A stretch of DNA of 64,000 nucleotides from Parasporobacterium sp. (GTDB lineage Bacteria; Bacillota; Clostridia; Lachnospirales; Lachnospiraceae). Where the stretch lies: positions 61,488 to 125,487 of the forward strand of contig JAFUBX010000022.1 of NCBI GenBank assembly GCA_017459985.1. Reading direction: 5' to 3'. Under the pieces are notes generated by a model. It was not told the DNA's origin. It was given only the letters and a program-made list of their open reading frames with translations, and did no database searches. Both the position numbers and the translations under genes were made by a program. The stretch's first letter is position 1. Every line of letters begins with the position of its first letter. Shown here piece after piece: positions 8,950 to 16,881 of the stretch.

Positions 8950-9021
8950 CGTAATCCGGCAGAGATGTGTAATCCGGCAGAGATACGTAATCCCGCAGAG
9001 GTGCGTAATCCCGCCGGAAGG
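8950..9021. repeat. Four tandem copies of an 18-bp unit (cgtaatccggcagagatg type)
   Basis: Units begin at 8950, 8968, 8986 and 9004, each 18 bases, with few substitutions. On the minus strand one frame would read as a repeated Asp-Tyr-containing hexapeptide, but that frame has no good start and is out of frame with the neighbouring gene, so I treat it as non-coding. Confidence 0.78.
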
Positions 9022-9041
9022 ATCGCTTCCCGAATCTTAGA

Positions 9042-10262
9042 TCAGTTTCCAGGACCTGCGGCCAGCTCCCCTGCTCTTCGGTCGGCCTCCAGCAGATACC
9101 CGTAATTTCCCGCCTCTTCCGGGTATGGCTCCTTCTCCCGGACAAAGGGTACCCAGGAACGCTCCTCCAGCTGTTTCAGGAGATCTGCTTTCTCCGGATT
9201 CTCAGCGCAGACACGGGCATAGGGCACGAACTCATGAAGACCGCAGATCTGCATATGGATCTTCCGGATCCCGAGAATCGCTTTCAGCAGAAACAGGCGG
9301 ACCCGATCCACCGGGGCCGGCCGCAGCATCTCCGCGATCCGGGTCAGAGAATCCGCGCTCCTGATCCGTTCCTGATTTTCAAACAAAGCCTCCGCCATCT
9401 GGGTCGTACTGCCGGAAATATCGATCAGCCTGTCCATGGATCCCTCCGCAAGAAGCTCAGCGGTTTTCAGTGCCAACCGCTGCTCAAACGCCGCCTTCTG
9501 CTGAAGGTCTGCTGTCCGTTCAGACTCCCTCTGCTTTTCGCTGCCTTCCCCGCTGGATCCGGAGCTTTTTCCGCTGGATCCGGAACTTTTCCCGCTGAAT
9601 CCGGCATCCTTCCCTCCGGGTTCTTGTCCCTGCACCGCGATAAACTCCCTTCGGGGCATGTAATACAGCTGCAGCATAGAATCCAGCAGCCACAGGGCAT
9701 GCCGGTTGATTTGACGGGACAGGATCTCCCTGGCTTCCGGCATACAATCGCAGACAGCGCTGTACTGCGCGTCCCGGAAGGATTTTCCTTCGGCAAAAGC
9801 TTCCTTCAGCCTGCCGCGATATCCGTTTCCCTCCCGGAAAATAAGCATGGCAATGGAACGAAGCTCTTTCCCGCAATCCGCCGGCGACTGGCCGGGACCC
9901 GGCTCACAGGGAATGATCAGCTGCTCATTGGTCCTTAGTCTCTGTACCAGGGCGGCTCCGGCAAATTCCTTTTTCCCGTATCCGCCGAGAATACCGGCGG
10001 CGGGAAGAGTAAGCACCAGATCTGCTCCGGCCTTCACATATTCCCCGGCCCGATCCCTGCAGCCAGGTGTCAGCGGGGTCCCGCAGGCAGAAAACTCCCC
10101 TGCTCCGACCATAACAAGCAGTTCCTCCCGGTAACATGTCCGGATCTGCTGCAGAACCTGCGAATTGTAAAGGCAGGACCTTTCTTCATTTTCAAAGCAT
10201 ATGATTGTTTTCGGCATTTTTTCTCTATTTACCGCGGAAAATACAGGCACAGAAAGGTTCAA
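9042..10262 (-). CDS. Degenerate TmcAL (YlbM)-like nucleotidyltransferase-fold protein
   Basis: A 406-residue protein matching tRNA(Met) cytidine acetate ligase in overall order: a MVGAGEFSACGTPL segment, then a YVKAGADLVLTLPAA strand, followed later by helical parts including SRQINRHALWLLDS. The nucleotide-binding N-terminal motif of true TmcAL (NPFHNGH type) is missing; in its place is FENEERSC. A low-complexity Ser/Gly linker (about residues 225-248) made by short DNA repeats interrupts the middle. The best start is a TTG at 10262 with GGGAG 7 bases upstream. It follows the CobW-like gene by 17 bases. It could be a divergent paralogue with another role or a decaying gene; enzymatic acetylation of tRNA is doubtful. 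Confidence 0.6.
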   Translation of the reverse strand: MNLSVPVFSAVNREKMPKTIICFENEERSCLYNSQVLQQIRTCYREELLVMVGAGEFSACGTPLTPGCRDRAGEYVKAGADLVLTLPAAGILGGYGKKEFAGAALVQRLRTNEQLIIPCEPGPGQSPADCGKELRSIAMLIFREGNGYRGRLKEAFAEGKSFRDAQYSAVCDCMPEAREILSRQINRHALWLLDSMLQLYYMPRREFIAVQGQEPGGKDAGFSGKSSGSSGKSSGSSGEGSEKQRESERTADLQQKAAFEQRLALKTAELLAEGSMDRLIDISGSTTQMAEALFENQERIRSADSLTRIAEMLRPAPVDRVRLFLLKAILGIRKIHMQICGLHEFVPYARVCAENPEKADLLKQLEERSWVPFVREKEPYPEEAGNYGYLLEADRRAGELAAGPGN

Positions 10263-10279
10263 GGCGGAACTCCCTTCCG

Positions 10280-11275
10280 TCAGGTACCTTTGGACAGACG
10301 CTGAAACATCGCGGCGGACAGCTCGGAAACGGCACCTGATGTGCCAGCGCCCGGGCGGCTCTGCAGGATCATTCCGGATTGGGGGACCGCCGTATAGGTC
10401 AGGACCTTCGGTTCCAGTTTCAGTTTCTTCTGCCCGTAGGAATCCTTCGTCATCCGTCCCACCGCCTCCAGGGTAATCCAGCCTCCCCGCAGGGCTTCGC
10501 CCTCCGATCCCGTCAGTTCAAAGGACATAAACTGGAGATCCGCCATGCAGCAGGTCATCACCACGCGGCCTGCCGACCAGCCCTCTTCCTCAGGGGTCTG
10601 CCGGATCTCCAGCGGATCAGGGAAGCAAAGGAGCTTTCCCTCATAATGTTCCGGATGTTCCGACGCATCCAGCCAGAACACGAGATAATCTTTCTCCGGA
10701 ATCGGAATCCGCTCCTTTTCCAGAGAATACGGAAGGAACAGATCAAACGCCTTCTCGTGATATCCCATGGGATCCTGCCGGAGATAGGAGGCTTTGCGGT
10801 TCATCAGCTGAAACTCCTGGCTGTAGGGCAAAAGCAGCTCTTTGGAGGGACATCCCCGGAAGGTGATCTGCTGTGATTCCGAAACCATCTGCCGGATTAT
10901 TTGCTTCTCCCCGGTTAAGAATGATTCGATGGAAGACCAGTCGATCAAGGTCACCGCGCCGATCACATGTATCTCTTCCGGCAGCCGCCTTCTGAGGCCC
11001 GGTAATTTTACATTCATTTCAACATAGATCCGATCAGGATGATATTTCCTGATCGGATCCAAACAGAATTCTCCGATATCTTTCCGGCCTTCATAATATA
11101 CGACGCGGGCATTTCTCTGAATCAGCTCTTCCGCATCATACTCCTCCGCCCCCCGCTCGAAACAGAGGATCAGAGTCGTTCCGTATTTATAGAAAAAATC
11201 GTTCCTGATGCAGTCGCGGATATAGGAGGTTTTTCCCGCCCCCGGAAAGCCGTAAACGATCCGTGTATCAATCAT
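10280..11275 (-). CDS. CobW/COG0523-like P-loop NTPase
   Basis: A 331-residue protein with a Walker A at its extreme N-terminus (YGFPGAGKTSYI, residues about 6-17), as in CobW/UreG/HypB-type GTPases. A VEMNVKLPGL strand near residue 84 fits the position of the family's Walker B/guanine region. The metal-binding CxCC motif of COG0523 metallochaperones is not visible, and the C-terminal half is unlike the standard CobW C-domain. The start ATG overlaps the end of the dehydrogenase gene by 8 bases, so the two are coupled; the start further upstream would lie inside that gene. A metal or cofactor insertion role is family-based inference. Confidence 0.6.
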   Translation of the reverse strand: MIDTRIVYGFPGAGKTSYIRDCIRNDFFYKYGTTLILCFERGAEEYDAEELIQRNARVVYYEGRKDIGEFCLDPIRKYHPDRIYVEMNVKLPGLRRRLPEEIHVIGAVTLIDWSSIESFLTGEKQIIRQMVSESQQITFRGCPSKELLLPYSQEFQLMNRKASYLRQDPMGYHEKAFDLFLPYSLEKERIPIPEKDYLVFWLDASEHPEHYEGKLLCFPDPLEIRQTPEEEGWSAGRVVMTCCMADLQFMSFELTGSEGEALRGGWITLEAVGRMTKDSYGQKKLKLEPKVLTYTAVPQSGMILQSRPGAGTSGAVSELSAAMFQRLSKGT

Positions 11276-12218
11276 ACAGGCAGACCAGCCGTCCATCGAT
11301 CTCTCCTCTGCGGAGCTGCTCAATGCCTTCTCCGATCTCCTCGAAGGAGCAGATGTTGATCTTCGGATCCAGTTCTCCGCTGGCAAGAAGCTCCAGGCAG
11401 TCACGCAGATCGTCGGTAGTGCTTCCCTGGGAACCCACGAAAGTCAGCTCCTTGAAGATCATGGAGTAGGTGTAGATCTCGGACTTGTCGCTTGCCATTC
11501 CCACAAGCACGACCCGACCGTACTGCTTCACTGTATTAAGAGCGTCCGCCGTGGTCTTTCCGGCTCCGGCGAAATCGATGATCACGTCCAGATTCTTGTC
11601 TGCAAAATCCGTAATGCTCGGCTTCACTTCTTTTGCGCCGAGACTGAGGGCACGCTCCTGGGCGGAAGCTTTTCTCGTAGCCACATAGACTTCACAGCCC
11701 TTAACAACCGCGATCCTTACTGCAAACTGGCCCAGTCCGCCGACGCCGATGATTCCGACCTTCATTCCCGGCTTGATCCCGCCGACCGTGCATACAGCAT
11801 GATAGGAGGTTGCGCCTGCATCCGTGGCAGCGGCAGCCTTGACCGGAGAAAGTCCGGCCGGTACCTTGACAAGCTGCTCCACCGGAGCGGTGGTCATCGT
11901 TCCGTATCCGCCGTCGCGGGTATATCCCGGCGTGGTTCCATCCTTTGCATACAGTGGGCAGACGGCAACGATATCCCCTACGGCATATCCTTCAACGCCT
12001 TCACCGATCTCAACGATCTCGCCGCATACTTCATGGCCCATGATCACAGGAACATTGAAACTTCCCATCCAGGACTCGATATCCAGAGCGCTGACATCTG
12101 AATGGCAGAGACCCCCTGCCAGTGTTTTCAGGACGACATAACCCGGTTTTGCCTTCGGATCCGGCTTTTCAACGATCTTTAACGGCTGATGTGTCCCCGT
12201 AAATTCCCAACCTTTCAT
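11268..12218 (-). CDS. Zinc-type alcohol dehydrogenase (MDR superfamily)
   Basis: A 316-residue medium-chain dehydrogenase. The catalytic-zinc residues are in GGLCHSDVS (about residues 33-41) and MGHEVCGE (about 59-66), and the NAD(P)-binding glycine motif is GVGGLGQFAVRIA. The four-cysteine structural-zinc loop of many family members is absent; that region reads PLYAKDGTTPGYTRDG. The ATG at 12218 is preceded by GGAG and preferred to an upstream in-frame start. It is the first gene of a minus-strand group with the CobW-like and TmcAL-like genes. Substrate is unknown; it would oxidise or reduce an alcohol/aldehyde pair. Confidence 0.85.
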   Translation of the reverse strand: MKGWEFTGTHQPLKIVEKPDPKAKPGYVVLKTLAGGLCHSDVSALDIESWMGSFNVPVIMGHEVCGEIVEIGEGVEGYAVGDIVAVCPLYAKDGTTPGYTRDGGYGTMTTAPVEQLVKVPAGLSPVKAAAATDAGATSYHAVCTVGGIKPGMKVGIIGVGGLGQFAVRIAVVKGCEVYVATRKASAQERALSLGAKEVKPSITDFADKNLDVIIDFAGAGKTTADALNTVKQYGRVVLVGMASDKSEIYTYSMIFKELTFVGSQGSTTDDLRDCLELLASGELDPKINICSFEEIGEGIEQLRRGEIDGRLVCLYD

Positions 12219-12444
12219 AACTTTCTCTTCTCCTTTCCTGATAATAATCCTCTCCGGATTACCATTGCTGTCAATACTTTTCATGTCTGCAGCGGGTGTC
12301 TGCTGTTTTTACTATATACTAATTTATTCTTTCCCGCCATGCTTTTATTGTATTTTTCCGGACGTATTCTGCCATTTTTTCCGGGTTGGTTCACCGCGCA
12401 TGCTGCGTCCGGCATGGTACATTTGTGGTGTTCTGAACTTCCGA

Positions 12445-12738
12445 TCATGTATTTTAATATATTGTGGCTGTTTACATGACGAACACAGCTGCCTCATCAT
12501 GTATATTTTGATTTTCGCCTATTTTACATGACAAAATCTGTGATTGTATCATGTATATTTTGCCTTCCTCCCGTTTTACATGACGAAATCTTGATTTCTA
12601 TCATGTATTTTTTATATTTACAGATTTTCACATGATAAATTAGCGGATTTCATCATGTTTTTTTTATCATCTCAATATATACATGATAAAGATGGTAATT
12701 TGGTCATGTAAAAAAACTTTTACTCAGTTTTTACATGA
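12445..12738. repeat. 52-bp-period array of TCATGTA/TACATGA inverted half-sites
   Basis: Twelve half-sites alternate: TCATGTA (or TCATGTT) at 12445, 12497, 12549, 12601, 12653 and 12704, and TACATGA (or CACATGA) at 12473, 12525, 12577, 12629, 12680 and 12732. The step is 52 bases, with one 51-base step in each series. Conserved flanks are a T-run before ACATGA and TATTTT-like sequence after TCATGT. The stretches between half-sites differ in every unit. It fills much of the 721-base divergent spacer between the dehydrogenase and the glutathione peroxidase genes. Confidence 0.9.
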
Positions 12739-12851
12739 CCAAAGTCGCTGTTACCGGCAGAATTCCACGACACCCGGCAGGTAATCTGTCAAATGATGTG
12801 CCCGGAGCCAAACCGAATTTCAATTTTTCTTCAAAAAAATGAAATTCCCTC

Positions 12852-12879
12852 TTGATTTATGAAAAATAATGTGTATAAT
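12852..12879 (+). promoter_or_regulatory. Candidate sigma-A promoter for the peroxidase-thioredoxin operon
   Basis: TTGATT at 12852-12857 and a perfect TATAAT at 12874-12879 are 16 bases apart, 60 bases before the peroxidase start codon. The -10 region overlaps an AT-rich, partly symmetric stretch (TATAATAATGATTGTA) that only loosely resembles a PerR box. Confidence 0.6.
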
Positions 12880-12939
12880 AATGATTGTACACAATTTAAT
12901 TGAACGCAATTATAAAATACAATTAAAGGAGGTTCTGTT

Positions 12940-13479
12940 ATGAGCATTTATGACTACACAGTAAAGGCACGCAAGGGTGCAACCCTGAATATGGCTGATT
13001 TAAAAGGAAAAGTTCTTCTGATCGTCAACACCGCCACCGGCTGCGGATTTACTCCTCAGTATGAAGCCCTGGAAAAGCTCTATGAGAAGTACCATGAGCA
13101 GGGATTTGAAGTTCTGGATTTTCCGTGCAATCAGTTCGGACATCAGGCACCCGGAGATGAAAGCGAAATTCATGAATTCTGCACTGCCAAATATCAGACC
13201 CAGTTTGACCAGCTTGCCAAGATCGATGTTAACGGCGAAACCGAAGAGCCTCTGTTCACCTATCTGAAAAGCCAGCAGCCGGAGGAAAAGACCGAAGGCA
13301 TGAAGAATAAAGCTGCCATGAAGATGATCGCGAAGATCAGCACGACCTGCAAGAAGCCGGAAGATATCAAGTGGAATTTCACGAAGTTTCTGGTAGACCG
13401 GGACGGCAATGTGGTGAAGCGGTTTGATCCGACGAGCGATCCCGCTTCCTTTGAATCCGATATCGCTGCCCTGATCTGA
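12940..13479 (+). CDS. Glutathione peroxidase-family thiol peroxidase
   Basis: A 179-residue peroxidase. The peroxidatic residue is Cys35 in NTATGCGFT, not selenocysteine; Gln65 lies in FPCNQFG and the Trp-Asn pair in KWNFTKFLVD, completing the family's catalytic tetrad. A perfect AAAGGAGG site precedes the ATG. It is the first gene of an operon with trxA and trxB, so it probably takes electrons from thioredoxin, as most bacterial members do, to reduce hydrogen peroxide or organic peroxides in the cytoplasm. The internal segment EEKTEGMKNKAAMKMIAK is a family-typical insertion of unknown role. Confidence 0.95.
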   Translation: MSIYDYTVKARKGATLNMADLKGKVLLIVNTATGCGFTPQYEALEKLYEKYHEQGFEVLDFPCNQFGHQAPGDESEIHEFCTAKYQTQFDQLAKIDVNGETEEPLFTYLKSQQPEEKTEGMKNKAAMKMIAKISTTCKKPEDIKWNFTKFLVDRDGNVVKRFDPTSDPASFESDIAALI

Positions 13480-13509
13480 GGAACGATCTGGCGGAAAGGA
13501 GTTTTTATT

Positions 13510-13821
13510 ATGGCAATGACAGAAGTAACAAAAGAGACCTTTGAGGCAGAAGTGCTGAAGGCAGAGTCCCTGGTTCTCGCGGATTTTAACGCCGACTGGT
13601 GCGGCCCCTGCAAATCCATGCGGCCGATGCTGGAAGAGTTGGCGGAAGCCAGACCGGAGATCAAGATTGTTTCCATTAATATTGATGAAGAGGATGAATT
13701 AACCGACGAGTACGATGTGATTTCCATTCCCTGCCTTGTGGTATTCAAAAACGGGGAAGAAGTGAACCGCAGTGTCGGTCTTATCTCCAGAGATGCGATC
13801 GCGGAACTTGTGGAGGGCTGA
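13510..13821 (+). CDS. trxA: Thioredoxin
   Basis: A 103-residue thioredoxin with the active site WCGPC (Cys31 and Cys34). The cis-proline loop reads SIPCLVVF, with Cys instead of the usual Thr after the proline, a small deviation close to the active site. It lies 30 bases after the peroxidase gene and 2 bases before trxB, with GGAAAGGAG upstream. It should carry electrons from TrxB to the peroxidase and other targets. Confidence 0.95.
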   Translation: MAMTEVTKETFEAEVLKAESLVLADFNADWCGPCKSMRPMLEELAEARPEIKIVSINIDEEDELTDEYDVISIPCLVVFKNGEEVNRSVGLISRDAIAELVEG

Positions 13822-13823
13822 AG

Positions 13824-14729
13824 ATGTACGATATCATTATCATCGGCGCGGGCCCTGCAGGTATGACCGCCGCGATCTATGCCCGGCGGGCCGCGAAATC
13901 GGTCCTGGTTCTGGAGGCGGTCAACTACGGCGGACAGATCCTCAACACCCCGGATATTGAAAACTATCCGCTGGAGGCCCACATCTCCGGGTTTGACTTC
14001 TCCACCAGGGTCTACGAACAGGCAAAGGGGCTCGGCGCGGAATTTGTTTTCGAAAAGGCCGTTGAGATCCGGAATGCGGAAGGCTGTAAAGAGGTCATCA
14101 CGCAGAAAAGCACCTACAAAGCCAAAGCCGTCATCCTTGCCACCGGCTCCGAAAACCGCAAGTTGGGACTTGAGGAGGAAGAGCGTCTTGTCGGAAGAGG
14201 CGTCTCTTACTGCGCCACCTGTGATGGCAATTTCTATCGCAAAAAAACCGTTGCTGTCGTCGGCGGAGGAAACACCGCCTTAGAGGATGCTCTGTACATG
14301 TCTGATCTGGCGGAAAAGGTATACCTGATCCATCGCAGGGACAGCTTCCGGGGTGAGGAAACCAACGCCGCCCGGCTGAAGGAACGGGAAAACGTAGAGA
14401 TCCTGTACAATGCGAAGGTCACAAAGCTGATCGCGGAAAAACGGCTGAAAGAGATCGAGGTGACCGATACCATCACCGGAAGCGTCCGGACCATTGAGCT
14501 GAACGGATTATTTATCGCCGTTGGCCGGGTGCCGGAAAACCAGAATTTCGCATCCGTCATTGATCTTGATGACGCGGGTTATGTGCTTGCAGGCGAAGAC
14601 TGCCATACGAACTGTGACGGCATCTTTGTGGCCGGCGACAACCGCACAAAGACCCTCCGGCAGTTGGTGACCGCAACCGCGGACGGCGCCATGGCCGCTA
14701 CGGAGGCTGTGAAATACCTGAATAACTAA
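13824..14729 (+). CDS. trxB: Thioredoxin reductase
   Basis: A 301-residue low-molecular-weight thioredoxin reductase. FAD-binding GAGPAGMTAAIYA is at residues 8-20, the redox-active CATCDG at 130-135, the NAD(P)H glycine motif VVGGGNTALE near 146-155 and the FAD-binding GIFVAGD near the C-terminus. The ATG follows trxA by 2 bases with GGAGGG inside trxA. It reduces thioredoxin using NAD(P)H. The three-gene operon forms a complete peroxide-reducing chain. Confidence 0.95.
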   Translation: MYDIIIIGAGPAGMTAAIYARRAAKSVLVLEAVNYGGQILNTPDIENYPLEAHISGFDFSTRVYEQAKGLGAEFVFEKAVEIRNAEGCKEVITQKSTYKAKAVILATGSENRKLGLEEEERLVGRGVSYCATCDGNFYRKKTVAVVGGGNTALEDALYMSDLAEKVYLIHRRDSFRGEETNAARLKERENVEILYNAKVTKLIAEKRLKEIEVTDTITGSVRTIELNGLFIAVGRVPENQNFASVIDLDDAGYVLAGEDCHTNCDGIFVAGDNRTKTLRQLVTATADGAMAATEAVKYLNN

Positions 14730-14799
14730 AGCCGGATTCTATCACCGAATTTTTATGACAGGTCCGGATGGTTATAAATAGAACCTATGATCCGGAGCG

Positions 14800-15678
14800 T
14801 CACGTTTCCGGAATAAAGGAGATATATTCTGCAATCTCTTTGAAATCGATGACCAGGTCCCCGTGGTAAATAGCTGCGGGGACTTTCTCGTCGAAGGTGT
14901 ACAGATGAATATCGGTATCCTCGGCGGAATGAAATTCGTAGGTCATCACCGTCTTTTTCCCCGGATCCACCATCCAGTATTCCCTTATGCCCGCGTTCAT
15001 GTACTTCGCCCCTTTTACAAAAATATCCTTATTCCTGGTGGATGGAGAAAGGACTTCCAGAACAAAATCCGGAGCCCCGAAGACCCGGCTGCGGCTGATC
15101 CTGGAGCGATCGCATACGATCATTACGTCCGGCTCCACAATGGTCCGGTTATCACAATCCAGCTGCACATCCGTTGGTGCGATAAGCGGAACACACGATC
15201 CCTTATGATCGTGGATATAATTGGAAATCTGCCTGTATATTTCCCCGCTGATCAACTGATGGGAAGCGGTGGGGGATCCCATGTCATAAATAACGCCATC
15301 GATCAGCTCAACCCTCTGATCCTCCGGAAGCGCGAGATAATCCTCCAGGGTATAGGTTCCCTGCCGGTCATAGGAGTGCCAGTTCACAGCAATCCGCGGA
15401 CTCAGCATAACCGGTTCCCGCACAGCCTCCGTTTCACGGACACACAGAAGTCCCTGTTTTTGTTCATTGGTCTCTTCCAGATAGGAAATCCTGCGGTGCC
15501 CATTCGTTCCCTCAAACACCGCGGACAAGGCCTGCAGGGTCTCATAACGGGGGGACTTTGTCGCCCCGCCCAGCACCTTCTGCAGCGTCCCGAGGGGTAC
15601 TCCGGACAATTTTGCAAGCTGCCTGGCCGTATATCGGTATTCTTCTTTTTTTCTGCGGATTTCCTCTAACGTTAACAT
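14800..15678 (-). CDS. XRE-type helix-turn-helix fused to a Uma2 (DUF820) nuclease domain
   Basis: A 292-residue two-domain protein. Residues 1-60 form a Cro/C1-type DNA-binding fold (YTARQLAKLSGVPLGTLQKVL). Residues about 105-285 match Uma2/DUF820, a PD-(D/E)xK-like fold: LEDYLALPEDQRVELIDGVI, HQLISGEIYRQI, VEPDVMIVCD, GAPDFVLEVLSPSTR and REYWMVDPGKK. The Asp of EPDVM and the E of LEVLS are the expected acidic residues. GGAGGGG precedes the ATG. Uma2 proteins are widespread and of unclear function; nuclease activity is predicted, not proven. The fused DNA-binding domain suggests it works at specific sequences. Confidence 0.83.
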   Translation of the reverse strand: MLTLEEIRRKKEEYRYTARQLAKLSGVPLGTLQKVLGGATKSPRYETLQALSAVFEGTNGHRRISYLEETNEQKQGLLCVRETEAVREPVMLSPRIAVNWHSYDRQGTYTLEDYLALPEDQRVELIDGVIYDMGSPTASHQLISGEIYRQISNYIHDHKGSCVPLIAPTDVQLDCDNRTIVEPDVMIVCDRSRISRSRVFGAPDFVLEVLSPSTRNKDIFVKGAKYMNAGIREYWMVDPGKKTVMTYEFHSAEDTDIHLYTFDEKVPAAIYHGDLVIDFKEIAEYISFIPET

Positions 15679-15791
15679 CTGCGACCCCTCCTTTATGCAG
15701 ATACCATATCCGTTTTTGGATCATATGTCAACCATATGACAACCGTTTTCTGTGTCTCATCCTTTCCTGAATGTTACTTCTCTTAGAAAGA

Positions 15792-15837
15792 TAAAATAAA
15801 AAAGGAGCCGCGGCTTTTCATGCATAAGCGCGGCTCC
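15792..15837 (-). terminator. Terminator of the hypothetical gene at 15852-16322
   Basis: Nine-base GC-rich arms (ggagccgcg at 15804-15812 and its complement at 15829-15837) are followed, reading the minus strand, by a long T-rich run. It lies directly after the stop codon of the minus-strand gene. Confidence 0.85.
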
Positions 15838-15851
15838 GATTTCTGCAGTAT

Positions 15852-16322
15852 TTACAGAATGATCATGGAGCGGATCTTGCTGACCGGAACGGAGACCTCT
15901 TCCTCTGCCGTTTTAATCACGATGTCCAGGAAGGTCACGATCGTCAGTTCTCCTTCATAGACCTGTTCGGTATCCATCCGTTTTACATGCACCTTCATGC
16001 CCGGTTTCAGGACCGATTCCGGAGATTCCGATTCGGAGACCCATTTGTCGCAGACCGTCAGCTCTTTGATATCCGCCAGATATAACTGCGTATGTTCCAG
16101 ATCATAGTACAGTTCCCCGTCCTCATGGAAAATTTTCGGGATCCTGATAAAAGCGTGAATCTGCTCATTTTTTCCATGGGAGGCTGCCACATCGTACTGA
16201 TCGGCCGGAATGACATCCCCGTTTTTTGTAGTAATGAGGATCGCATATTTGATCGGCGCCTTGCTGAGCGTCAGTAATGTGTTCCCCAGTTCTTCCTCAT
16301 GATATGTTGTCCAGATCTGCAT
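15852..16322 (-). CDS. Hypothetical protein
   Basis: A 156-residue acidic protein that I do not recognise. The start at 16322 (MQIWTTYHEEELG) is chosen because AAAGGAG precedes it; an upstream in-frame ATG has no such site. The sequence is soluble, with beta-strand-like blocks such as KYAILITTKNGDVIPADQYD and a C-terminal part (GMKVHVKRMDTEQVYEGEL) that looks like a small beta-barrel. It is a single-gene unit with its own terminator. Codon use is like that of its neighbours, so it is likely expressed. Confidence 0.7.
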   Translation of the reverse strand: MQIWTTYHEEELGNTLLTLSKAPIKYAILITTKNGDVIPADQYDVAASHGKNEQIHAFIRIPKIFHEDGELYYDLEHTQLYLADIKELTVCDKWVSESESPESVLKPGMKVHVKRMDTEQVYEGELTIVTFLDIVIKTAEEEVSVPVSKIRSMIIL

Positions 16323-16428
16323 AAAAAACTCCTTTCGAACTAAATGGTTGCAAGACCCTTTTTCAATGGCAGAAGCATCCGGTATTGTTCTTCCGATGCG
16401 ATGCTTTTTCATGTCTCCATTATCTATA

Positions 16429-16859
16429 TCACATATTTCCCGGGTTTTTCAAGGGTTGATTGATCAGATGAAAAACTAATTGATATCCCCCAGTTCTGCT
16501 GCCTGGCGCAGAACCTCCGTCCGGTTTTCCGGACCGCATCCTCCATCTCCTCTTTCCATGTTTCCCTGCCGCAGCTTTTTTTGCTTCCGGCAGGATGTCC
16601 TTCCAGGAATCCGTCATCGCATCAAAAAGGAGAGACCCCGGATCCGTCTGACTTTTTCTGTCCGGATGATGATATGGTTCATCTTGCGTTCTCCCAGAAT
16701 ATTCAAGTGCAATTATGGCTCGGCGATGTTGAAGGTCTGCGTAAACGGTGTCATATCTGCAATCAGGATAAACTTTATCACTGCCTTTTCAGAAACGGTA
16801 TTGTACCAAGGTACAATATTCAGGGACATTATATATTCAAACAAAGCCTGAAAATCCAT
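16429..16859 (-). other. Decayed coding sequence, no intact gene
   Basis: This part of the 559-base spacer between two minus-strand genes holds fragments of open frame only. One frame from 16859 to 16713 encodes 48 residues starting MDFQALFEYIMSLNIVPW; another from 16617 starts MTDSWKDILPEAKKAAAG and appears to continue, after frame changes, to LRQAAELGDIN and a stop. No family was recognised. It is most likely a broken gene. Confidence 0.4.
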
Positions 16860-16881
16860 ATCCAATCCCAGTCCGGAACAT

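Noticed and set aside
8861-9145. 94-residue minus-strand protein with repeated Asp-Tyr hexapeptides
   Set aside because: It is the translation of the 18-bp tandem DNA repeat, overlaps the TmcAL-like gene in another frame and has no convincing start.
12445-12738. CRISPR array
   Set aside because: The regular 52-bp step and differing interiors look CRISPR-like, but the constant part is only 7-13 bases and is two inverted half-sites, not one long direct repeat; no cas genes are near.
12940-13479. Selenocysteine form of glutathione peroxidase
   Set aside because: Codon 35 is a cysteine codon and no in-frame TGA occurs at the active site.
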